Origin: Clostridiales bacterium
Lineage (GTDB): Bacteria > Bacillota > Clostridia > Christensenellales > Aristaeellaceae
NCBI GenBank assembly: GCA_012517815.1
Contig: JAAYUF010000156.1
Coordinates: forward strand, 1 to 64,000
DNA length: 64,000 bases
Direction: 5' to 3'
Of this stretch, positions 27,827 through 35,742 are shown in pieces. The notes below the pieces were generated by a model that made no database searches, was not told where the DNA came from, and worked only from the letters and a program-made list of their open reading frames with translations. Every line of letters begins with the position of its first letter. The first letter of the stretch is position 1. The position numbers were made by a program, and so were the translations under genes.

Positions 27827-28622
27827 GGCTCACCCTCCTCGCCAGCCAGCTCTCCAGCTCTTCGGGCGTGCCAAGCCCAAGGAACTCGCGGAGGTTCGCG
27901 TCCGCCACGCCGTACAGCCCGGCGCAGGCGCCGGGCGACGCGCCGCGCGGCACGTGCACCACGGCGCTCACCAGAAAATGCGGGATATCCGCCTTTTGGG
28001 CGCTCGCGGCAAAGGCTTCCTCGCCCACGATGCGCTCTGCCGTCACGATGACTGTACGGGAAGCGCGGGACAGGAGCACGTCGTCGTACTTCGGGCCTTC
28101 GATCAGCGCGTTGCCGCGTTCGTCCGCCAGTTGGGCGTGGATCACGCTCACATCCGGCCGGAGAGCCTTTACGGCGTTGAGCGTTTCCCCGGAAAACGGA
28201 TCGGTCACCGGCTGAAAGTAATCGTTAACCGCCGCCAGATCGCTGATTTGCAGCCCGCGCACGGGCATGAAGGGGATGCCGAAGCTCGCCGCGCGCAGGG
28301 CGGATATCACGGTGTAGCAGGCGTGCTCGTTGGCGCGGACGCGGCCGTCCTGCACAGCCTTGCGGTAATGCTGGCAAAGGGAATACTCGGTTTCGTAGCT
28401 GATAAAGCCCGCGTCCACGCTGGCGACGCAACCCGCGTAACAGAGCAGGTCCACATCCATGCCGCCGGCGGTTTTCACCAGCCGCAAGCCGCGCTTCTTC
28501 TGGCGGGCCATCTCCATCACGGCGGCCATGGGCGCGCGGTTGAGCGTATTGCCGCCAAGCCCCAGCAGCGCGCCGTCGGGGATCCCCCGCACCGCCTGGT
28601 CGAGATCGCATCGCTTGTTCAT
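27810..28622 (-). CDS. CoA-transferase-like subunit A
   Basis: A 270-residue family I CoA-transferase-type alpha subunit. LLGLGGNTLNRAPMAAVMEMA, VKTAGGMDVDLL, ASFGIPFMPVRGL and DVSVIHAQLADERGNAL are the usual blocks of the GctA/IpdA group. With subunit B it should handle an acyl-CoA, but the substrate is not predictable. In this operon it could recycle CoA between the acyl-CoA made by the aldehyde dehydrogenase and a free acid, or cleave a CoA ester. It is preceded by a 273-bp spacer containing three copies of a GCCGGAnTGC motif (28818, 28841, 28856). Confidence 0.8.
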   Translation of the reverse strand: MNKRCDLDQAVRGIPDGALLGLGGNTLNRAPMAAVMEMARQKKRGLRLVKTAGGMDVDLLCYAGCVASVDAGFISYETEYSLCQHYRKAVQDGRVRANEHACYTVISALRAASFGIPFMPVRGLQISDLAAVNDYFQPVTDPFSGETLNAVKALRPDVSVIHAQLADERGNALIEGPKYDDVLLSRASRTVIVTAERIVGEEAFAASAQKADIPHFLVSAVVHVPRGASPGACAGLYGVADANLREFLGLGTPEELESWLARRVSHGQAL

Positions 28623-28895
28623 GCCGTTGCCTCGCCTCTTTACAGGATGTTCTTGCCGGTATCCCCGCCACGGTCTGTTCTAGCGGCAGCGCGCTCGGGC
28701 GTCGGGTTGCGCGGTCGGCCCACGACGGGGGATTGCCGCGGAAGAATCGCTCCGGCGGAAATGCCGCGCCGCGGCGGCCGTTCTACCCGGTTCGCCGGGT
28801 TCCCGGGCCGCCGGTACGCCGGATTGCGGATGCCCGGACTGCCGGAGTGCGCGCTGCCGGATTGCCTCCGCCGCCTCCCCGCCTGTCGGCCGCGC

Positions 28896-30227
28896 CTATT
28901 TGGCGGCGTTGGCGGCGATGTGCACAGCGTCCCACACGGTGGCAAAGGGCGGCGCGTACGCCAGGTCGACCATGCCCAGTTCCGCAGTGGTCAGCCCCGC
29001 GTGGATGGCGGTGGCGAAAATATCGCCCCGCAGCACCGCGCCTTTCGCGCCAGCGATGTTCGCGCCCAGCAGGCGCAGAGTGCGCTTCTCGTAGAGCAGC
29101 TTGATGGTCAGCTTCGTCTGCCCGGGATAATAGCCCGGGTGGTCGTTGGCGGTCACGGCCTTCACCGCGTAATCGATACCCTTGCGCTGCGCTTCGGCTT
29201 CGCTCAGGCCCGTGCGCGCCATCTCCAGATCGCACACCTTGATGGCCGCGGTGCCCAGCGCGCCCTCGAATACCTCATGCCCGCCGGCCATGTTGGCCCC
29301 GGCGATGCGCCCGCATTTGTTGGCCACCGTGCCCAGCGGGAGAAAGTAGTTTTCCTCCGCCACGCGGTGCCAGCACACGGCGCAGTCGCCCGCTGAGAAA
29401 ACATCCGGCAGGCTGGTGCGCTGCTGACGGTCCACCACGATGGCCCCGTTGCGCGCCATCTCCAGCCCCGTGCCTTTCAGGAAGCCCGTCGCGGGCACCA
29501 CGCCGATGGCGACCAGCACCACGTCCGCGCGGTATTCGCCGCGATCGGTGCGCACCGTCCGATGATCCTGCGCCTCGGCAAAGCCGGTGACCCGCTCGTT
29601 CAGCCGCAAGGTGACGCCCTGGCGTTCCAGCTCCTGCGCGGCCAGTTCCGAAAACTCCGGCTCAAACGGGGTCAGCAGGCGGTTGGCGGCTTCGATGATC
29701 GTCACCTTCTTGTTCAGGTGCAGCATCGCCTCGGCCATTTCCACGCCGATGTACCCGCCGCCCACGATCGCGACCTCGTGAACGCCCGGCAGGCGCGCGA
29801 TCTTTTCAAACAGCAGCCCGTCCTCCATGGTTTTCACGTAGAAAACGGAGGGCAGGTCCGCGCCTTGCACGCGCGGGGTCACGCTGTCGCAGCCCACGCC
29901 GATCATCAGGGTATCGTACCCGTCCCAGAATACCTCGCCGGTATCATGGTTTTTCACCTGCACGCGCCGGCCGGCGGGGTCCAGCATGAACGCCTCGTGC
30001 CGCAGGCAGGTGCGGATGCCCATGGCGTCGTACTGCTCCCGCGTGCGGGCGATCAGCCGCGATGCTTCGGTGTTGAACCCGCCGATGAAGTAGGGCAGGC
30101 CGCACGCGCCATAGGAAAGGAAGCTGCCGCGTTCGTACACGGTCACCTCGGCGTCCGGCCGTTCCCGTTTCAGCTTGGAAGCCGCGCTCATGCCCGCCGC
30201 CACGCCGCCCAGTACAATCGCTTTCAT
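28896..30227 (-). CDS. CoA-disulfide reductase / NADH oxidase-like flavoprotein
   Basis: A 443-residue FAD- and NAD(P)H-dependent pyridine nucleotide-disulfide oxidoreductase of the single-cysteine group. It opens with an FAD-binding GGVAAGMSAASKL, has the redox-active Cys42 in SYGACGLPYF, a second Rossmann motif EVAIVGGGYIGVEMAE and the FAD-binding PDVFSAGDCA. Relatives reduce CoA-disulfide or oxidise NADH. In the operon it could keep CoA reduced or dispose of NADH, a need created by the missing alcohol dehydrogenase. GAGGG precedes the ATG; the aldolase gene ends 30 bp upstream. Confidence 0.88.
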   Translation of the reverse strand: MKAIVLGGVAAGMSAASKLKRERPDAEVTVYERGSFLSYGACGLPYFIGGFNTEASRLIARTREQYDAMGIRTCLRHEAFMLDPAGRRVQVKNHDTGEVFWDGYDTLMIGVGCDSVTPRVQGADLPSVFYVKTMEDGLLFEKIARLPGVHEVAIVGGGYIGVEMAEAMLHLNKKVTIIEAANRLLTPFEPEFSELAAQELERQGVTLRLNERVTGFAEAQDHRTVRTDRGEYRADVVLVAIGVVPATGFLKGTGLEMARNGAIVVDRQQRTSLPDVFSAGDCAVCWHRVAEENYFLPLGTVANKCGRIAGANMAGGHEVFEGALGTAAIKVCDLEMARTGLSEAEAQRKGIDYAVKAVTANDHPGYYPGQTKLTIKLLYEKRTLRLLGANIAGAKGAVLRGDIFATAIHAGLTTAELGMVDLAYAPPFATVWDAVHIAANAAK

Positions 30228-30257
30228 CGCACACCCTCGCCTGTTGTTGATCGATGC

Positions 30258-31115
30258 TTACCGGTTAAGGTTCTGCAGCCTCGCCAGCACCGCCTGGGTA
30301 ATCGCCTGCACGTCCAGCTCGCTTTGCGCCGGCCCCGCCGCACAGCCGCACTGCGCGTTCAGCAGCGGCGCCGTGCCCACGGGGGAATGGCCGGCGATCA
30401 CGTCCTGCGTGTTGGTGGGGCGCGCCGAGCAGGGCGGAATGCCGCCGGAGGTGATGCCCAGCTTGTTGCGGATCTCAATCAGCTCGTTGACCTGCTCGCA
30501 GCTGAGTACGTTCGCCTTTCCAATAATATTGCCGGTGTACATGATCACCATCGCGTAGTGCTCGGTGGACTCCAACCGGTACCAGGCGTCCAACAGCGAT
30601 GGGCCCCACGCCACCGCGCCGTGGTTGGCCAGCAGGAGGGCGTTGTAATCCCGCGCGTAAGGGGCGATCGAATCCGGGATACCCTGCGAACCGGGCGCTT
30701 CATAATGTACGCAGGGCACCGTGCCCAGGTTGACCAGCGCCTCGGGGTAAATGGCCTTGTCCAGGCCGATCCCCGCGATGGCAAAGGAGGTGCTGATCGG
30801 CGGATGCGCATGACACACGCCCATAGCGTCGGGGTTTTCCTGATAGATGCGCAGGTGCATCTTCACCTCGCTGGAGGGGCCGCGCTCGCCCTGGGAAAGC
30901 ACCGTTCCATCCAGCCGGAGCTTGACCATCTGGTCCTCGCTCATGAAACCCTTGGATACGCCCGTGGGCGTCGTCCAGAGGATGTCCTCCGCCACCTTGC
31001 AGCTGATGTTGCCGTCGTTGGCGGCCACAAAATTCTTGGCGAACATCCTGCGGCCGATTTCCACGATCAGCTTTTTGGCCTCGTCGTCGGTAGGGTACTT
31101 GCGTTCGATCGGCAT
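30258..31115 (-). CDS. Class II aldolase (FucA-like) with C-terminal encapsulation-type helix
   Basis: A 285-residue zinc-dependent class II aldolase/adducin-family enzyme. NDGNISCK forms the phosphate loop; Glu83, His102, His104 (CHAHPP) and His165 (ANHGAV) are the expected catalytic and zinc residues. The catalytic domain ends near residue 222; a Pro/Gly/Cys-containing linker of about 40 residues leads to ELDVQAITQAVLARLQNL, an amphipathic helix of the kind that targets BMC cargo. The likely reaction is cleavage of 5-deoxyribulose-1-phosphate (or methylthioribulose-1-phosphate) to DHAP and an aldehyde, though fuculose- or rhamnulose-1-phosphate cannot be excluded from sequence alone. First gene of the operon. 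The start at 31115 follows a weak GGGTG; upstream codons in frame run into the operator region. Confidence 0.9.
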   Translation of the reverse strand: MPIERKYPTDDEAKKLIVEIGRRMFAKNFVAANDGNISCKVAEDILWTTPTGVSKGFMSEDQMVKLRLDGTVLSQGERGPSSEVKMHLRIYQENPDAMGVCHAHPPISTSFAIAGIGLDKAIYPEALVNLGTVPCVHYEAPGSQGIPDSIAPYARDYNALLLANHGAVAWGPSLLDAWYRLESTEHYAMVIMYTGNIIGKANVLSCEQVNELIEIRNKLGITSGGIPPCSARPTNTQDVIAGHSPVGTAPLLNAQCGCAAGPAQSELDVQAITQAVLARLQNLNR

Positions 31116-31149
31116 GCCTTTCACCCGCAACCTTCCTTGTGTTGTTCTA

Positions 31150-31193
31150 AACACGCGTCGGCCGCGTGTTCAGTTGTGTTCACTCATAAACAC
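31150..31193. promoter_or_regulatory. Candidate operator: two inverted repeats in the BMC leader
   Basis: AACACGCG-5-CGCGTGTT (31150-31170, perfect) and GTGTT-8-AACAC (31176-31193) share AACAC/GTGTT half-sites. Both lie just downstream of the BMC promoter start point, a usual place for a LacI-type roadblock. The BMC-encoded LacI regulator is the obvious candidate ligand; this is inference. Confidence 0.5.
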
Positions 31194-31213
31194 GTTCAAT
31201 AAACCACGTCTAT

Positions 31214-31242
31214 ATTATAGTAATATCATGTACCAATGTCAA
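31214..31242 (-). promoter_or_regulatory. Perfect-consensus promoter of the BMC operon
   Basis: TTGACA and TATAAT on the minus strand with a 17-base spacer, a full SigA consensus, about 90 bases before the aldolase start. Such strength implies tight repression when the substrate is absent. The surrounding 31195-31470 is markedly AT-rich compared with the window. Confidence 0.9.
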
Positions 31243-31386
31243 CAGTATCTTTCCAGAATGTTAATACTAAACCCTGCTGAAAACTAAACAAAATCATCCC
31301 CCGTTTGCCTGTATCCATTGTAATTTAAAGCTTTCATCGACTATCACGCAATTTCGGAAATAGCTAAAATTATCTTGAAAATTCAC

Positions 31387-31415
31387 TTGCCTTTATCAGC
31401 GAATGGTGCTATACT
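31387..31415 (+). promoter_or_regulatory. Promoter of the ribose-type ABC importer
   Basis: TTGCCT and TATACT, 17 bases apart, with TGC before the -10 box, about 55 bases before the start of the binding-protein gene and divergent from the BMC promoter. Confidence 0.8.
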
Positions 31416-31474
31416 AACCTCAACAAGGGGTGTGTCCGAACTGAAACCCCAATGAATTTAATAGGAGGTTTACC

Positions 31475-32584
31475 ATGAAAAAGTTCCTGGCTCTGGTACT
31501 GGCTCTCGTGATGGTGTTTGCGCTGTGCACCACATCCGTCGCCGAAGCCGCCAATCCCGTATCGGGCAAGAAGGTCGCCTACATCATGCAGCTGACGTCC
31601 GCCACCATCTTCCAGATGTGGAAGGACTCCTGCGCGGATCTGTGCGCCAAACTGGGCGTGCAGTTTGATTTCTTCTTCTGCGACAACGACATCAACAGGT
31701 GGCAGGATACCATCTCCAGCTGCGCCGCCGCCGGTTATGACGGCCTGCTGGTGAGCCATGGCAACAAGGACGGCTCCTACGTGTTCCTCAAGGGGATCAC
31801 CGAGCAGTACCCCAACATGAAGCTTGTGTGCTTCGACACCCAGTTCTATGCCGACGGCGCCTATCAGAAGCTGCCCGGCGTCACCCAGCTGTTCCAGCAG
31901 GACAAGAGCCTTGTGACCGTTCTTCTGGACAAGTTCGTCGCCGAGTTCGGCGAGGGCGTGCGTCTGGTCAAAGTATGGCGCGGCCCCAACTACAACAGCC
32001 CGTTCGACCGTCGTGAAGTCGGCTGGGAAGAGTACGAGGCTGCCGGCAAGATCAAGACCGTTGGCGAGATCCAGCCGCTGCAGGATACCGTCGACTCCGC
32101 CAATGCCGTGTCCGCCGCTTACCTGCAGGGCCTCAACCGCGCCGACGTGGACGCCGTTGTGGTGTACTACGATGCGTACGGCCAGGGCGTGTACAACGCC
32201 ATCGTGGAAAACGATAACTTCAACGGCAAAGTCGGCGCCGCGCTGCCGATGGCTTCCGTGGATATCGATCCCGTGGACGTGACCAACATGCTCAAGCGCC
32301 CCGACATCTGGACCGCCGCCGGCACCACCGACTGGACCCTCAACGGCGAGATCGCGATGCGCCTGCTGCTGTTGGAACTGGCCGATGCGTATGACAAGAT
32401 CTACGATCCCGCCAGCGGCAACTACGGCGTGGACGTCGTCGAAGTGCCCGGTTCCGCCATCCTGGCCAGCGACCTGAAGACCGATTCCACCGTGGAAAAT
32501 CTCGGCAGTGTGGCCCCCGACACCTACGGCAACCTCTCGTATCTGTCCGCTACCGACTGGATGCCCGCCGAACTCCTCCATTGA
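31475..32584 (+). CDS. Sugar ABC transporter substrate-binding protein (ribose type)
   Basis: A 369-residue secreted periplasmic-binding-protein-like protein (RbsB/type I fold). The signal peptide is clear (MKKFLALVLALVMVFAL, then an Ala-x-Ala cleavage region VAEAAN); there is no lipobox cysteine at the usual spot, although a Cys lies inside the hydrophobic core. The fold is suggested by KVAYIMQLTSATIFQMWKD, YDGLLVSHGN and the alternating strand/helix pattern. AGGAGG lies upstream. It is the first gene of an importer divergent from the BMC operon, so its ligand is probably the BMC substrate or its precursor. Confidence 0.88.
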   Translation: MKKFLALVLALVMVFALCTTSVAEAANPVSGKKVAYIMQLTSATIFQMWKDSCADLCAKLGVQFDFFFCDNDINRWQDTISSCAAAGYDGLLVSHGNKDGSYVFLKGITEQYPNMKLVCFDTQFYADGAYQKLPGVTQLFQQDKSLVTVLLDKFVAEFGEGVRLVKVWRGPNYNSPFDRREVGWEEYEAAGKIKTVGEIQPLQDTVDSANAVSAAYLQGLNRADVDAVVVYYDAYGQGVYNAIVENDNFNGKVGAALPMASVDIDPVDVTNMLKRPDIWTAAGTTDWTLNGEIAMRLLLLELADAYDKIYDPASGNYGVDVVEVPGSAILASDLKTDSTVENLGSVAPDTYGNLSYLSATDWMPAELLH

Positions 32585-32626
32585 TGAAGACCGGTATCCG
32601 GCCCATCTGAGCAATGCTACTTGACA

Positions 32627-32662
32627 AAGGAGGCGTCGGAGTCTTTGCTCCGACGCTTCCTT
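32627..32662 (+). terminator. Intercistronic hairpin after the binding-protein gene
   Basis: Fifteen-base arms (32627-32641 and 32648-32662, one G-U pair) with loop TCTTTG. Lying between the binding protein and the ATPase genes it probably attenuates or protects the messenger so that more binding protein than membrane complex is made. Confidence 0.6.
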
Positions 32663-32706
32663 CTTGAAAACTCGCTTTGCCTGCTAGACAGAGAAGAGGG
32701 AAATCC

Positions 32707-34227
32707 ATGGATAAGCTAACGCTTGAAGCCCGAAATGTTTCCATCGAATTTCCCGGCGTAAAAGCGCTGACGGACGTCAGTTTCCAGGTCAGCACCGGGG
32801 AAATCCGTGCGGTCGTCGGCGCCAACGGGGCTGGGAAATCCACGCTGATGAAAATCCTTTCCGGGGTTAACCCCGACTATAAGGGTCAGATATATCTCAA
32901 CGGTAACCCCATCGAGTTGCGCACCGCGATGGCGGCCAAACGCCACGGCATCCAGATCGTGTATCAGGAAGTCGACACGGCGCTGGTGCCCACGCTTTCC
33001 GTTGCGGAAAACGTGCTGCTGAGCAACATGGTGATGGACGTCCGTAACCCCATCGTGCGCTGGAACCGGCTGCGGCGCGAGGCGCGGGCCATTCTGGAGC
33101 GCCTGCACATCAACGTCAACGTCCGCAGGCTGGTGCAAAACCTCACCCTGGCGCAAAAGCAGATGGTGCTCATCGCCAAGGCCATCGCCTCCAAGTGCAG
33201 TTTTCTGATCCTGGACGAGCCGACCGCGCCGCTGAGCGATACGGAAACAGCGGAACTTTTCCGGCTGGTCAAGCACCTGCAGGCGACCGAGAACATCGCG
33301 ATCATCTTTATTTCCCACCGAATCAACGAAGTTACGCAAATCTGCGAGCGCTATACCGTCATGCGCAACGGCGAAATCGTGGATACTTCCCCCATCACGC
33401 CCAACACCACCACGCGCGAGATCGTCGAGAAAATGCTCGGCCGCACCTTTGAGGAAATCTTCACCAAGGATAAGGTAACCATCGGCGAGAAGGTTTTCGA
33501 GGTTTCTCACCTTTCCGGCGCGGACGGCAAGGTCAACGACGTATCTTTCTATGTCCGCAAAGGCGAAATCGTCGGCATCGCCGGGCTGGTGGGGGCGGGC
33601 AAGTCCGAGCTTTGCAAGACCATCTTCGGCGCGTACAGGCGCACGGCCGGCACCCTTACCCTCAACGGCAAGCCGATCAGGATCGATAACCCCACGCACG
33701 CCGTCAAGCATCGCATCGCCCTCGTGCCGGAAGAGCGGCGCAAGGAAGGCGTTCTGGTAAATGAGAATGTCACGTTCAACCTTTCGGCAGCCTGTCTTGG
33801 AAAATTTTGCACCGCATCGTTCATCAACAGGGGGAAAACCGATGCGAATGCGCGAAATTATGTACAGAATCTCGGCATCGCCACGCCCTCGATCCGGCAG
33901 GTCGTGAAAAACCTGTCCGGCGGCAACCAGCAGAAGGTGGTTGTCGGGAAATGGCTGGCCGCGGACTGCGACCTGTATATCTTCGACGAGCCCACCAAGG
34001 GGGTGGACGTGGGCGCCAAGCAGGATATTTTCCGCCTGATCAACGACATCACCAAGCAGGGCAACAGCGCGATCTATGCCTCCTGCGAAAACGCCGAGCT
34101 CCTGTCGATCACGGATCGTATTTACGTGCTCTATGACGGGCGCGTCATGGCGGAACTGATAACCGCGAACACCAACGAGGACGAAATCATGCACTATGCC
34201 GTGGGCAGCAACACCATGTACGCGTGA
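32707..34227 (+). CDS. Sugar ABC transporter ATP-binding protein (RbsA type)
   Basis: A 506-residue protein with two fused ABC domains, the normal architecture for ribose/galactose importers. First domain: Walker A VGANGAGKST, signature-like NLTLAQKQM, Walker B FLILDEPTA. Second domain: GLVGAGKSE as a shortened Walker A, signature NLSGGNQQKV and Walker B LYIFDEPTKGVDVG. The degenerate second Walker A is usual for RbsA proteins. The start at 32707 has AGAGGGA upstream; the gene precedes the permease by 41 bp. Confidence 0.93.
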   Translation: MDKLTLEARNVSIEFPGVKALTDVSFQVSTGEIRAVVGANGAGKSTLMKILSGVNPDYKGQIYLNGNPIELRTAMAAKRHGIQIVYQEVDTALVPTLSVAENVLLSNMVMDVRNPIVRWNRLRREARAILERLHINVNVRRLVQNLTLAQKQMVLIAKAIASKCSFLILDEPTAPLSDTETAELFRLVKHLQATENIAIIFISHRINEVTQICERYTVMRNGEIVDTSPITPNTTTREIVEKMLGRTFEEIFTKDKVTIGEKVFEVSHLSGADGKVNDVSFYVRKGEIVGIAGLVGAGKSELCKTIFGAYRRTAGTLTLNGKPIRIDNPTHAVKHRIALVPEERRKEGVLVNENVTFNLSAACLGKFCTASFINRGKTDANARNYVQNLGIATPSIRQVVKNLSGGNQQKVVVGKWLAADCDLYIFDEPTKGVDVGAKQDIFRLINDITKQGNSAIYASCENAELLSITDRIYVLYDGRVMAELITANTNEDEIMHYAVGSNTMYA

Positions 34228-34268
34228 GTTTCATGCGTTGAGATTGAAACAACGGGAGGAGAACCACC

Positions 34269-35279
34269 ATGCAAGCTACGTTGGGCAATTCCGCAAGAGG
34301 CGGTGAAAACGCCAGGCGCGTGCTCCGCTTCCTGCTGGACTGGGCGGCCATCATTACGCTGGTTCTGTGCTTTATCATTTTCACGTTGGTCAAGGGCAGC
34401 AGCTTCATGTCCGAAAACAACATGATCAACATCCTGCGCGCCATGTCCATCACCACGGTGTTTGGCATCGCCGCCACCGTGACCATGGCGCCGGACGGGT
34501 TTGACATGTCGGCGTGCACGCTGGCCAGCTGTTCTTCCTATGTGTTTGTGAGCATGTATCTGTGGTATGGATTGCCGCTGTGGCTGTGCATCGTGGTGAC
34601 CATCGGCGTCACGCTGATCATGTACCAGCTGACCATGTTCCTGATCCTTGTCTGCAAGATTCCCGACATGCTGGCCACCTGCGCGCTGATGTTCGTGCAT
34701 CAGGGCCTGGGCCAGTGGTACATCGGCGGCGGCGCCGTGTCCACCGGCATGCGCCTGCCCAACGGCAGCGCCCCCGCGCGCACCGCGCTTTCGGACTCCT
34801 TTTCCGCCATCGGCCGCGCGCCGTGGATCATCATCATCATGCTGGCGTGCGTGCTTCTGGCGTACATCTTCCTGGAATACACCAAGCACGGCCGCTTCAT
34901 CTACGCCATGGGCGGCAACCGTCAGGCCGCCAAGCTCTCCGGCATTAACATCAAGGGCTACCGCTACCTGGCCGGCATGATCACCGCCGTGTTCATCGCG
35001 GTGGGCGGCATTCTGGTGGCCTCCCGCGGCAGTTCCGCGCAGGTGATGGGCGCCGACAACTACCTGATGCAGTCGCTGGCGGCCGTGTTCGTCGGCCGCT
35101 CGGTGGGCGGCGCGGAGAAGCCCAACGCGCTGGGCACGCTGGTGGGCGCCATGCTGGTTTCCACGCTGGAAAACGGCCTGACCATCCTGGCCGTGCCCTA
35201 CTACATGCTCCCGGCCGTCAAGGGCGCGGTGCTCGCGCTGGCGCTGATCGCCGCGTACGCCGGCAAGCGGGAGCAGTAA
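34269..35279 (+). CDS. Sugar ABC transporter permease (RbsC type)
   Basis: A 336-residue membrane protein of the branched-chain/ribose permease family, with about eight to ten hydrophobic segments. The ATPase-contacting region reads GRFIYAMGGNRQAAKLSGIN, the family's counterpart of the EAA loop. GGGAGG precedes the ATG. Only one permease gene is present, so the channel is probably a homodimer as in RbsC. Third and last gene of the importer, ended by the terminator at 35326-35359. Confidence 0.92.
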   Translation: MQATLGNSARGGENARRVLRFLLDWAAIITLVLCFIIFTLVKGSSFMSENNMINILRAMSITTVFGIAATVTMAPDGFDMSACTLASCSSYVFVSMYLWYGLPLWLCIVVTIGVTLIMYQLTMFLILVCKIPDMLATCALMFVHQGLGQWYIGGGAVSTGMRLPNGSAPARTALSDSFSAIGRAPWIIIIMLACVLLAYIFLEYTKHGRFIYAMGGNRQAAKLSGINIKGYRYLAGMITAVFIAVGGILVASRGSSAQVMGADNYLMQSLAAVFVGRSVGGAEKPNALGTLVGAMLVSTLENGLTILAVPYYMLPAVKGAVLALALIAAYAGKREQ

Positions 35280-35325
35280 GCTTCCATTCCCCCGCAAGTC
35301 CGCCGATCTGTCCGCGCGGCGTTCC

Positions 35326-35362
35326 CGGCCGCGGTTCCCTGATGCTGGAACCGCGGCCGTTT
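35326..35362 (+). terminator. Rho-independent terminator of the ABC importer
   Basis: Thirteen-base perfect arms CGGCCGCGGTTCC / GGAACCGCGGCCG (35326-35338, 35347-35359) followed by TTTGCTTTT. Confidence 0.85.
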
Positions 35363-35390
35363 GCTTTTGCGTGATCCGCCGGCAGCGCAT

Positions 35391-35526
35391 GAGCGCCTCC
35401 CTCTCACAGCGCCTTGCTTCCGGGACATCGCCGCGAAAGCCCGACCTAGCCCCGCTGCGCCATCGCTCCGCCCCCGTTGCGGAAGAAAGCCGCTCGTGAG
35501 CTTGCCTGCGTTCCTGCGCTGGAATG
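35391..35526 (+). repeat. Intergenic repeat family, copy A
   Basis: About 135 bases with clear similarity to copies at 51411-51544 (same orientation) and 48563-48670 (inverted). Shared landmarks are a start like GAnCGCyTCCCTCTC, a central CyCCGCTGCGCC and CCGyTCGTGAGCTT followed by TGCGTTCC. It is non-coding and lies between the importer terminator and the pel promoter. Confidence 0.6.
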
Positions 35527-35534
35527 CGGGAACC

Positions 35535-35565
35535 GCCTACGGCAGGCCCGGGCCCTGCCGTAGGC
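35535..35565. repeat. 12-bp inverted repeat upstream of the pel promoter
   Basis: Arms GCCTACGGCAGG and CCTGCCGTAGGC around a seven-base loop (CCCGGGC). No gene spans it; it may be a terminator-like insulator or protein site. Confidence 0.5.
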
Positions 35566-35650
35566 CCGCCGCAGAAGGTCTGCATGCCTTCTCCGCGGCG
35601 TTTTGGGCCGGGCCTTCTTCCCGGGCCGCCGCGGCCGACCTACGGAATCG

Positions 35651-35679
35651 TTGACAAACGCCTGCATTCTCTTTACAAT
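35651..35679 (+). promoter_or_regulatory. Promoter of the pel-cotH operon
   Basis: TTGACA and TACAAT with a 17-base spacer, about 60 bases upstream of the TTG start of the first pel gene. Confidence 0.8.
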
Positions 35680-35742
35680 GGTTACGTTACATCTGTTATT
35701 TGCGCCGCCGCTTCATCAACTCTGATCTGGGGGCCGAGACAC

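Noticed and set aside
15262-31115. Reading the BMC as an L-fucose/L-rhamnose or 1,2-propanediol type
   Set aside because: No fucose/rhamnose isomerase or kinase, no diol dehydratase or glycyl radical enzyme, no propanediol oxidoreductase; MtnK and MtnA point to a 5-modified pentose. FucU and the FucA-like fold alone are not specific.
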